From CAVRQM01 sp963838805 (GTDB lineage Bacteria; Pseudomonadota; Alphaproteobacteria; Acetobacterales; Acetobacteraceae): a DNA stretch of 64,000 bases. The number at the start of each line of letters is the position of its first letter. The stretch's first letter is position 1. A program made the translations under genes and the position numbers. This document shows positions 54,333 to 64,000 of this stretch, piece by piece. The notes beneath the pieces were generated by a model. That model saw only the letters and a list, made by a program, of their open reading frames with translations, did not search any database and was not told where the DNA came from. The stretch covers positions 1 to 64,000 of the forward strand of contig CAWISK010000005.1 in assembly GCA_963838805.1 (NCBI GenBank), read 5' to 3'.

Positions 54333-54356
54333 GCGTCAGCCGCCGATCGCGCCGTC

Positions 54357-56028
54357 CTAAGCGGCCCTGACACTGGCGACGAAGCTGCCGACCTCACGGC
54401 GCAGCGCGTCGGATTGGCGGGCCAGCGCCCCCGCCGATCCAAGCACCTGCCGCGCAGCCGTCCCCACCGCGTCGGAGGCACCGGTCACGCCGCGAATGCT
54501 GCCGGTCACCTCCTGCGTGCCCGAAGCCGCCTGCTGGACGTTGCGGGCGATCTCCTGCGTCGCGCTGCCCTGCTGCTCGACCGCGACGGCGATGCTGGCG
54601 GCGGTCCCGCTGAGCTGGCCGACGGTGGCGCCGATACCCTGGATCGCACCGACCGCTTCCGCGGTCGCACCCTGGATCGCGCGCACCTGTGCCGCGATCT
54701 CCTCGGTGGCCTTCGCGGTCTGATTGGCGAGCGTCTTTACTTCCGAGGCAACAACCGCGAAGCCCTTGCCATGCTCGCCCGCGCGCGCCGCCTCGATCGT
54801 GGCGTTCAGGGCCAGCAGATTGGTCTGACCGGCAATGTTGCGGATCAAGCCCACCACCTCGCCGATCTTCTGCGCGGCCGCTGCCAGGCTGTCGACAGTG
54901 CTGCCGGTCGTATCTGCCTGGGCCACCGCCTCGCGCGCAATCCGCGAGGATTGGGCGACCTGGCGGGTGATCTCCTGGATCGACGAGGTCAGCTCCTCTG
55001 CGGACGCGCCCACCATCTGCACGTTGCTCGCCGTCTGCGTCGCCGCCGCAGCCACCGTCGCGCTCTGGCGGGCGGTTTCGTCCGCGGTGCCGGTCATGCT
55101 CCGGGCCGCCTGCTCCATCTCCGTGGATGCCAGGGCGACCGCTTCGACGATGCCGCCCACGCTCTGCTCGAACTGATCGGCGAGCGCGCGCATCGCCTGT
55201 CTCTGCCGCTCGCCTGCCAGAACCTTCGCCTGTTCCTGCTCGGCCCGCAGGCGCTCCATCTGCGCCGCGTTGTCCTTGAACACCTGCACCGACCGGCTCA
55301 TCGCGCCGATCTCGTCGCGGCGGTCCGTGCCCGGCACCGTCGTATCCAGCCGGCCGGCGGAGAGCGCATCCATCACGGATCGCAGGGCGAGCAGCGGCCT
55401 GAACATGAGTTCGGGCGACCACGAACATGATCGCCGCCGAGAGCAGCGCGATCAGGCCGCCGGCCAGCGCGTTCCGGCGCAGGAGGGCATCGACGATCGA
55501 AAAGAAGTCGCGCTTGGCGACGCCGACATAGACGATGCCGATCACACGTCCATCCGCGGCGATGATCGGGTCATAGACGGTGAAGTGCGGGACGCCGAGC
55601 ACATCCGCTTCGCCCCAATATGCCTTGTGGGCCCTGAACACGGCATCGTGCGCCGGACCGGGGGCGAGATGGGTGCCGATGCCGCGCGTTCCGTCCGGCT
55701 TTTTCACATTGGTGGCGACCCGCGTTGCGCCCATGAAGATGGTCGCGTCCCCGCCGGCGATCCGCTTCACCTTGTCGACGATCTCGTTGTTGCCGTTGAG
55801 GACGTATCCACCCACCTTGAGCTGGCCGTCTTCGAGGCGGATGGCGGTGCCGTGGGCCGCGAGCAGTTCGTACGCCACGGCCAGATTCGTGCGCAGGCTA
55901 TTCTGCGCCTGCCGCGTCATTTCCTGTGTCACGGATTGCAGGGTGACGCCAAGCGAGGCGGCGATGGCCGCCGCCACGATCAACGCCCCCAGGATCACGA
56001 AACGCGCCGAAAGGGTCAGGCGTGACAT
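54357..56028 (-). CDS. Methyl-accepting chemotaxis protein (Cache sensor), frameshifted
   Basis: This inner-membrane chemoreceptor has an N-terminal TM (LILGALIVAAAIAASLGVTL-type) and a periplasmic Cache domain (about 30-190: YELLAAHGTAIRLEDGQLKV and VLGVPHFTVYDPIIAADGRV). A second TM (about 190-215) follows. An extra base near 55410 breaks the frame just after it. The other frame carries HAMP (MDALSAGRLDTTVPGTDRRD) and the signalling domain with the conserved tip GQTNLLALNATIEAARAGEH. The total is about 556 residues. No CheR-binding pentapeptide is seen at the C-terminus. It probably senses a small ligand. Confidence 0.9.
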
Positions 56029-56115
56029 TGCATCTCCCGAGGACGAGAAGCCGCTTCGGCCGATGCAGATGCCACAGTCCCGTAATCATCGGGTTAACCG
56101 GACGCGCCTTTTGGC

Positions 56116-58400
<2,285 letters not shown>

Positions 58401-58489
58401 TTCGTTCCTCCCGCCCGGCGTCCCTGCTGGTCAGGTCGAGACTGGCGGGACGGGAGGCGTAAGCGCAAGCGCCTAAAGGGCGCGCCTCC

Positions 58490-58514
58490 TCCCCTCTGAT
58501 CGCGGGGGAGGGGA
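58490..58514. terminator. GC-rich hairpin between the sulfotransferase and maeB genes
   Basis: TCCCCTC (58490-58496) pairs perfectly with GAGGGGA (58508-58514). It lies just downstream of the sulfotransferase stop and upstream of maeB, both on the minus strand. No T run follows on that strand, so its role as terminator is inferred from position. Confidence 0.4.
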
Positions 58515-58532
58515 AGTGTCCGTTGCTCCTTG

Positions 58533-59165
58533 CTAGGCCTGGATGCCGGATATCAGCTTGCCCGCGTGTGCACCGAACTCATCGGAGGTGTTGGCGTGCG
58601 GGAACGGTGCATCCGGCACGGCCACGTCCAGGAAACGGCACAGCGGCGCCCAGCCCTCGGCGATGTCCATCACCAGCAGGCGTTCGGCAGGAAGCTCCCG
58701 CTGCACCGCTGCGTTGTGCTGCGCCAAGGCCGCGAGGCACAGGTCACGGTCGTTCACCTTGCCGCCGAAATGATGCGCGCCGATCGCGCGCATGGTCTGC
58801 CCGATCGGCCCGCGGTCGTTCTCGATGAGCGGATTGGCTGAACTGAAGATCGTCGCCTGCGTGCTGCGGAACCACGTCTCCGGCTCGCGCACAGTCAGGA
58901 TCACCTTGGCGTCCGGCCAATGTGCCGCAAGCTCGCGCCAGTAATCGCAGGACGGCCAGTCACAGGAGGAACGATAGTCGGCGAACACGCCGTCCCAGTC
59001 CGGCCGCTCGCCGCGTGCGGCGGCCGCCCACGGCTCGGCGGCGCCCGGCCGCATCAGCACCTCGACCATGTGATGACACGGGCCGAAGCCGAGCTGCTCC
59101 AGCGCCAGCTTGAGGGACATCGTCCCGGTACGGCCGAATCCGGCGCCAATCACATCGAGCGGCAT
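58533..59165 (-). CDS. P-loop sulfotransferase family protein
   Basis: This 210-residue cytoplasmic protein of the Sulfotransfer_4-type family starts PLDVIGAGFGRTGTMSLKLA, a PAPS-binding P-loop-like motif, and has AKVILTVREPETWFRSTQAT, the 3'-phosphate-binding Arg region. The C-terminal PFPHANTSDEFGAHAGKL matches the family. It may transfer sulfate from PAPS to an unknown acceptor, although some family members have lost activity. It is intact, monocistronic and divergent from mutS. Confidence 0.85.
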   Translation of the reverse strand: MPLDVIGAGFGRTGTMSLKLALEQLGFGPCHHMVEVLMRPGAAEPWAAAARGERPDWDGVFADYRSSCDWPSCDYWRELAAHWPDAKVILTVREPETWFRSTQATIFSSANPLIENDRGPIGQTMRAIGAHHFGGKVNDRDLCLAALAQHNAAVQRELPAERLLVMDIAEGWAPLCRFLDVAVPDAPFPHANTSDEFGAHAGKLISGIQA

Positions 59166-59183
59166 GTGCGATTTTCCCCCGGC

Positions 59184-59203
59184 GGGGCCCCGGCCTGGGC
59201 CCC
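59184..59203. other. GC-rich hairpin in the sulfotransferase/mutS divergent region
   Basis: GGGGCCC (59184-59190) and GGGCCCC (59197-59203) pair perfectly around CGGCCT. They lie about 20 bases before the sulfotransferase start on its own strand, so the stem could fold in its 5' leader. The rest of the 180-base divergent gap has a possible mutS -10 (TACAAT, 59236-59241) but no clear -35. Confidence 0.35.
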
Positions 59204-59345
59204 ATGACCGCAGGCTAGGAGCGACCCGGAAATGTTACAATCCCAAAGCGGCGGGGACCGCAAGGCGTGGCGCTCGCTGCCCGTCCCGAACGGCCGTTCG
59301 ATGGGCAGGTGAAGGCGGCTGCCGAATGTCCTAGACCGGCCTTCG

Positions 59346-61970
59346 ATGACCGCCCCCCGCAGCCCCGCCACCGCCTCTCCCGCAATGGCCCAGTGGTTCG
59401 CCTGCAAGCAGGCGCACCCGGATGCGTTGCTGTTCTTCCAGATGGGCGATTTCTTCGAGCTGTTCTTCGAGGACGCGGAGGCGGCAGCACCCGTGCTGGG
59501 CCTGGCCCTCACACGGCGGGGCGAGCACGAGGGAAAGCCGATCCCGCTCTGTGGCGTGCCGCTGCACGCGGCCGAGGCCTATCTGCTGCGGCTGATCCGC
59601 CGCGGCTTCCGGGTGGCCGTCGCCGAGCAGATGGAGCGCGCGCAGGACCGCACCGGAAAAGCGCCGATCCGCCGCGAGGTGGTGCGGGTCGTCACCCCCG
59701 GCACCTTGACCGAGGACGCGCTGCTGGAAGCCGGGCGGGCGAACCGGCTGCTGGCGCTGGTGCCGCTCGGGCCGGTGCTGGGCGCGGCATGGCTCGACGT
59801 CTCGACAGGCGGGTTCGAGACTCAGGCCATCCCGCCCGACGATCTGCCGGCGCTGCTGGGCCGGCTGGACCCGGCCGAGATCCTGGCGCCCGCAGGCCTG
59901 GCCCTGGGTGCCTGGGAGGACCGCCGTGCACCGGAGACCGTCGCACCGCCTCCGCTGGTGGCGCGGCGGCGGCTGGCCGAGGCGTTCGAGGCGGCCAGCC
60001 TCGACGCACTCGGGTCGTTCTCGGACGCCGAGGCGATGGCGGCGGCGCTCGCACTCGACTACGCGCGACAGGCGGCGGGCGGGAAGCTGCCGCTGCTCTC
60101 GGTGCCTCGCGCCGTGGGCGGCAGCGCGTGGCTCGACATGGACGCGCCGACCCGGGCCAGCCTGGAAATCCTGCGCGCCCGCGACGGCGGTGCGGCGCAC
60201 ACGCTGCTGGCATCGGTGCAGCGCACCCTGACCGCGCCGGGCACGCGGCTGCTGGCGGAGCAGCTTGCGGCGCCCCTGGCCCAGCCGGATGCGATCACCG
60301 CCCGCCAGGATGCCTGGTCGTGGCTGCTCGCCAATCCGGAGGCGGCCGAACGCCTGCGTGCGGCGCTGCGGCAGGTGCCGGACATGGCGCGCGCCCTGTC
60401 GCGCCTGTCGCTCGGGCGCGGCGGCCCGCGCGACCTGGCGGCAATCGGCCAAGGCCTGGCAGCGGCCGAGGCGGCCGCGACCATTCTGGGCGAGCCGCTC
60501 CCGGATGTGCTGCGCGAGGCGCGCGCGGCACTCGACCCGGCTCCCGGATTGCGGGCCACGCTCGCCGCAGCACTGGTGGAGCCCGCCCCGGTCCGGCTGG
60601 ACGAAGGTGCCATCGCCGAGGGTTTTGACGGCGCGCTCGACGCGGAGCGGCGAATGCGAGACGACAGCCGGCGGGTCGTGGCCGGCATGCAGCTCGACTA
60701 CGCCCAGCGCTACGGGGTGGCATCGCTCAAAATCCGCCACCACGCCCAGATCGGCTATTGCATCGAGGTTCCGGCTGCCGCCGTCGAGGCGCTGCGCGGC
60801 TTCCCCGAACTGGTACTGCGGCAGGGCATGGCGAACGGCGCCCGGTTCGCGAACGCCGAACTCTCTGATCTGGACCGGCGCATCGCCGAGGCGGCCGAGC
60901 GCGCGCTGGCCCGCGAGCGGGCGGTGTTCGAACATTTGGCGGCGACGACCCTGGACCGCGCCAAGGCGCTGGCCGACTGCGCCGCTTCACTCGCCCTGCT
61001 GGACGTGGCGCAATCGGCGGCGGCCCTCGCCGCCTCGGGGCGCTGGTGCCGGCCGGTGGTCAGCGACGACGGCGCGTTCTGCATCCGCGCCGGCCGGCAT
61101 CCGGTGGTCGAGGCGGCGCTCCCGCCGGGCGAGCGGTTCGTCGCAAATGATTGCGACCTCGGACCCGGACGCCAGGTTCTGCTGCTGACCGGGCCGAACA
61201 TGGCCGGCAAAAGCACCTATCTGCGACAGAACGCGCTGGCGGTGGTGCTGGCCCAGGCCGGCCAGCCGGTGCCGGCGGCCGAGGCGCGGATCGGCGTCGC
61301 CGACCGGCTGTTCTCGCGGATCGGTTCGGCCGACGACCTGGCGCGCGGCCGCAGCACCTTCATGGCGGAGATGACCGAGACCGCATCGATCCTGCACAGC
61401 GCCGGCCCGCGCAGCCTGGTCGTGGTGGACGAGATCGGCCGTGGCACCGCCACCCTGGATGGACTCGCGATCGCCTGGGCGGTGCTGGAGGCGCTGCACG
61501 ACCGGGTGCGCTGCCGCACGATCTTTGCCACGCACTTCCACGAACTCGCCGGACTCGGGAGCGAGGGCGGTGGTGGCGAGCTGCCCCGGCTATGCCCGCA
61601 CACCATGCGGGTGCGGGAATATGCCGGGCGCGTGGTGTTCCTGCACGAAGTGGCGCCGGGTGCGGCCGGCCGGAGCTGGGGCGTTCATGTGGCCCAACTC
61701 GCGGGCGTGCCCCAGCCCGTGGTCAAGCGCGCGGCAGCCCTGCTGAAGGCGCTGGAGCAGCGGGCCGGACGTCTGACCGATGCCGCCGCCCTGCCGCTGT
61801 TCGCTCTGGCGCCCCCGCGCGAGGCAGCGCCCGCCGCCGATGCGCTGCGAAAGGCTCTCGCCGCCGTCGATCCCGACCGCATGACACCGCGCGAGGCGCT
61901 TGACGTTTTGTACCGATTGCGCGCCCTGCTCGCTGTCAACCCTGAGGATGACCAGCTAACATTGCCGTGA
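59346..61970 (+). CDS. mutS: DNA mismatch repair protein MutS
   Basis: MutS recognises mismatches and triggers repair with MutL. It has 874 residues. The N-terminal mismatch-binding domain carries the Phe-x-Glu motif in FFQMGDFFELFFEDAEAAA. The connector and lever domains follow. The ABC-type ATPase shows LLTGPNMAGKSTYLRQNAL (Walker A), SLVVVDEIGRGTATLDGLAI (Walker B) and ATHFHEL. An HTH dimerisation region is C-terminal. It is intact; its stop overlaps the glnD start by one base, so the two are coupled. Confidence 0.98.
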   Translation: MTAPRSPATASPAMAQWFACKQAHPDALLFFQMGDFFELFFEDAEAAAPVLGLALTRRGEHEGKPIPLCGVPLHAAEAYLLRLIRRGFRVAVAEQMERAQDRTGKAPIRREVVRVVTPGTLTEDALLEAGRANRLLALVPLGPVLGAAWLDVSTGGFETQAIPPDDLPALLGRLDPAEILAPAGLALGAWEDRRAPETVAPPPLVARRRLAEAFEAASLDALGSFSDAEAMAAALALDYARQAAGGKLPLLSVPRAVGGSAWLDMDAPTRASLEILRARDGGAAHTLLASVQRTLTAPGTRLLAEQLAAPLAQPDAITARQDAWSWLLANPEAAERLRAALRQVPDMARALSRLSLGRGGPRDLAAIGQGLAAAEAAATILGEPLPDVLREARAALDPAPGLRATLAAALVEPAPVRLDEGAIAEGFDGALDAERRMRDDSRRVVAGMQLDYAQRYGVASLKIRHHAQIGYCIEVPAAAVEALRGFPELVLRQGMANGARFANAELSDLDRRIAEAAERALARERAVFEHLAATTLDRAKALADCAASLALLDVAQSAAALAASGRWCRPVVSDDGAFCIRAGRHPVVEAALPPGERFVANDCDLGPGRQVLLLTGPNMAGKSTYLRQNALAVVLAQAGQPVPAAEARIGVADRLFSRIGSADDLARGRSTFMAEMTETASILHSAGPRSLVVVDEIGRGTATLDGLAIAWAVLEALHDRVRCRTIFATHFHELAGLGSEGGGGELPRLCPHTMRVREYAGRVVFLHEVAPGAAGRSWGVHVAQLAGVPQPVVKRAAALLKALEQRAGRLTDAAALPLFALAPPREAAPAADALRKALAAVDPDRMTPREALDVLYRLRALLAVNPEDDQLTLP

Positions 61971-64000
61971 TGTCGCATTCCGTCCCGCTTCCCGACGACC
62001 CGATGACCGTGCAGGCCCAGTTGGCCGGGGCGCTTGCAGCACTCGGTGCGGTGCGGACCATCCCGCGCTCCGAGGTGCTGGCGCTGTTCCGTCGGCATCT
62101 GGCGCATGTCCAGGCGCATGTCCGCGACGCGTTCGAGGCAGGCGAAATCACGGGCCTGGTCGCGGCACGGCTGCTCGCCCGCCTGACCGACGGGCTGATC
62201 GTGACCCTGCACGACTACGCGCGCGCGCTGCACGTGCCGGACGATGATGGCGTGCATCTGCTGGTGGCCGCGACCGGCGGCTACGGCCGCGGCGTGCTGG
62301 CGCCGTTCAGCGATATCGACCTGCTGTTCCTCACCGACGCGCAGCAGGGCAGCGAGCCCAGCGAAGCGGGGCTGCGCATGGTCGAGTTCATGCTGTACTT
62401 CCTGTGGGATCTCGGGCTCAAGGTGGGGCACGCCACGCGCTCCGTCGAAGACTGCGTGACCGAAGCGCGGGGCGACATGACGATCCGCACCAGCCTGCTG
62501 GACGCGCGGCTGCTGGCCGGCGATGGCGGCCTGTTCGATCAATTCCTGACCCGGTTCAGCGACGCCTATTCCGGCAGCGGCACGGCGGCGTACCTCGCCG
62601 CGAAGGCTGCCGAGCGGGCCGCGCGCCACCAGCGCTACGGCGACAGCCCCTTCGTCGTCGAGCCGAACATCAAGGACGGGCGCGGCGGTCTGCGCGATCT
62701 TCAGACACTGTACTGGATGGCGAAATACGTGTTCGGCATCCGCACCATCATGAATCTCGCGGAGGTCGAACACATCTCCGGGGGCCTGATCAGCGATGGC
62801 GAGGCCAAGCTCGCGATCCGGTCGTGGGAGTTCCTGTGGACGCTGCGCTTCCACCTGCACTACGTCTCCGGCCGCGCCGAGGAACGCCTGACCTTCGATC
62901 TGCAGCCGGTCGTCGGGGCGCGCATGGGCTATACGCGACACGGCAGACAGGATGGCGTGGAACGCTTCATGCGCCACTACTTCCTGACCGCGCGCGACGT
63001 GATCCGTCTTACCCACGTCCTGGAGCCGGCGCTGCTGCGCGCGGCCCTGGGGGCGCCGGCGATCGCGCCCACAGCCGATGCGGCGCTGGCCGAGGCGGGG
63101 TTCGTGCTGGCGGACGGCAAGCTGCTGCCGGATGAGCGGCATGAGTTCCAGGATCATCCGATCCAGATGCTGCGCATCCTGCAGATGGCGCGCGATCGCG
63201 GATTGGCGCTGCACCCGCTGGCGATCCGCTCATTGATCCGCAACGAACGCCGCGCCACGGCGCTGCGCGGCGACCGGGCGGCGGCCGCGATCTTCCTCGA
63301 TCTGCTATGCGGTCGCAACGACGAGCGCGAGCAGCGCGCCGATGGCGCGCGCTGGCTATCGGTGATGAACGAGACCGGCTTTCTCGGCCGCTATCTGCCG
63401 GACTGGGCGCGCATCGTGGGGCAGATGCAGTTCGACACCTATCATGTGTTCACGGTGGACGAGCACACGATCGAGGCGGTGCGCGTGCTCGACATGCTGG
63501 AGCGCGGCGAGATGGTCGAGATCGCGCCGGTCTCGTCCGGCCTGATGGACCAGTTGCAGTCGCGCCGCGCGCTGTATGTGGCTCTCCTGCTGCACGACAT
63601 CGCCAAGGGCCGCGGCGGCGATCATTCCGAGCTGGGCGCCGAGGTGGCGCTCGAGGTGTGCCCCGGCCTGGGCATGTCCGCCGAGGAGACCGAGACCGTA
63701 AGCTGGCTCGTGCTGCACCACCTGCTGCTGAGCCAGACCGCGTTCCGCCGCGATATCGACGACCCCAAGACCATTCTCGACCTCGCCGAAACGATCCAGT
63801 CACCGGAGCGGCTGCGCCTGCTGCTGGTGCTGACGGTCGCCGACATGCGCGCGGTCTCGGCCAAGGTGTGGAACGGATGGAAGGCGACACTGCTGCGCGA
63901 GCTGTTCGCGCGCGTGGCGGAGGTGCTGGCGGGCGGCCTGTCCACGACGGAGCGCGACGTGCGGGTGCGCGACGCGAAGAACGCCGTGGGAGCGTTGCTT
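61970..64000 (+). CDS. glnD: [Protein-PII] uridylyltransferase/uridylyl-removing enzyme, 5' part
   Basis: GlnD senses glutamine and (de)uridylylates PII proteins to control nitrogen assimilation. The frame is open from ATG 61970 to the window end, 677 codons of an expected 900-950, so the C-terminal ACT domains are missing. The nucleotidyltransferase motif is ATGGYGRGVLAPFSDIDLLF. The PII-UTase linker contains EPNIKDGRGGLRDLQTLYWM. The HD domain has HTIEAVRVLDMLERG and VALLLHDIAKGRGGDHSELG. The ATG shares its A with the mutS TGA. Confidence 0.96.
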   Translation, partial: MSHSVPLPDDPMTVQAQLAGALAALGAVRTIPRSEVLALFRRHLAHVQAHVRDAFEAGEITGLVAARLLARLTDGLIVTLHDYARALHVPDDDGVHLLVAATGGYGRGVLAPFSDIDLLFLTDAQQGSEPSEAGLRMVEFMLYFLWDLGLKVGHATRSVEDCVTEARGDMTIRTSLLDARLLAGDGGLFDQFLTRFSDAYSGSGTAAYLAAKAAERAARHQRYGDSPFVVEPNIKDGRGGLRDLQTLYWMAKYVFGIRTIMNLAEVEHISGGLISDGEAKLAIRSWEFLWTLRFHLHYVSGRAEERLTFDLQPVVGARMGYTRHGRQDGVERFMRHYFLTARDVIRLTHVLEPALLRAALGAPAIAPTADAALAEAGFVLADGKLLPDERHEFQDHPIQMLRILQMARDRGLALHPLAIRSLIRNERRATALRGDRAAAAIFLDLLCGRNDEREQRADGARWLSVMNETGFLGRYLPDWARIVGQMQFDTYHVFTVDEHTIEAVRVLDMLERGEMVEIAPVSSGLMDQLQSRRALYVALLLHDIAKGRGGDHSELGAEVALEVCPGLGMSAEETETVSWLVLHHLLLSQTAFRRDIDDPKTILDLAETIQSPERLRLLLVLTVADMRAVSAKVWNGWKATLLRELFARVAEVLAGGLSTTERDVRVRDAKNAVGALL

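Overview
This 64-kb window is GC-rich chromosomal DNA from an alphaproteobacterium. Gene content and order (aroQ-accB-accC, an sdhCDAB operon, truB-rpsO-pnp, a Tad pilus locus, a crtC-type carotenoid hydratase, an Ada/AlkA-ogt pair) suggest an Acetobacteraceae-like member of the Rhodospirillales. That placement is inferred from protein content, not from a marker gene. I recognised no tRNA, rRNA, CRISPR array, prophage or replication origin.

Layout. 1-1.4 kb: an IS630-family element inserted at a TA inside a 73-codon membrane-protein gene. 1.4-4.8 kb: fatty-acid precursor and shikimate genes (accC, accB, aroQ) on the minus strand, then thiS-thiG. 4.8-9.8 kb: a DUF892 ferritin-like gene facing a TetR-MFS pair across a near-perfect operator, then crtC, a soluble cytochrome c and nadK. 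9.8-13.2 kb: the overlapping chain nadE - unknown 122-aa protein - gltX. 13.2-23 kb: a Tad/Flp pilus locus (lytic transglycosylase, flp, cpaA, cpaB, cpaC, cpaD, cpaE, cpaF, tadB, tadC, tadD), almost every gene overlapping the next. 23-28 kb: a GH15 glucoamylase-like enzyme, a MarR regulator facing a ClC channel, and asd. 29-30.6 kb: a small island of less familiar sequence with an SGNH-hydrolase-like gene. 30.7-34.2 kb: sdhCDAB. 34.3-41 kb: tyrosine phosphatase, protein methyltransferase, ubiA, rsmE, gshA and a BTAD/TPR regulator. 41-44.8 kb: truB-rpsO-pnp with a structured pnp leader.

The most interesting region is 44.9-50.7 kb. It holds six co-directional, tightly packed genes: an NMO-family flavin oxidoreductase, a dedicated acyl carrier protein, an FabF-type ketosynthase, a type III polyketide synthase, a SAM methyltransferase and an FAD-dependent oxidoreductase. 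The layout suggests that a private ACP/ketosynthase makes or hands over an acyl starter, the type III PKS condenses it into an aromatic, and the last two genes methylate and oxidise the ring, as in resorcinolic-lipid and quinone pathways. The product cannot be read from sequence. The window closes with an L,D-transpeptidase, a VOC protein, Ada-AlkA and ogt repair genes, a chemoreceptor, malic enzyme (maeB), a sulfotransferase, mutS and the 5' part of glnD.

A general caution: about 23 single-base frame breaks split otherwise well-conserved genes, including housekeeping genes such as pnp, asd, thiG, ubiA and maeB. Several share a TTGG context. They look like sequencing or assembly indels rather than gene decay, so broken genes are annotated over their full extent with the break position given.
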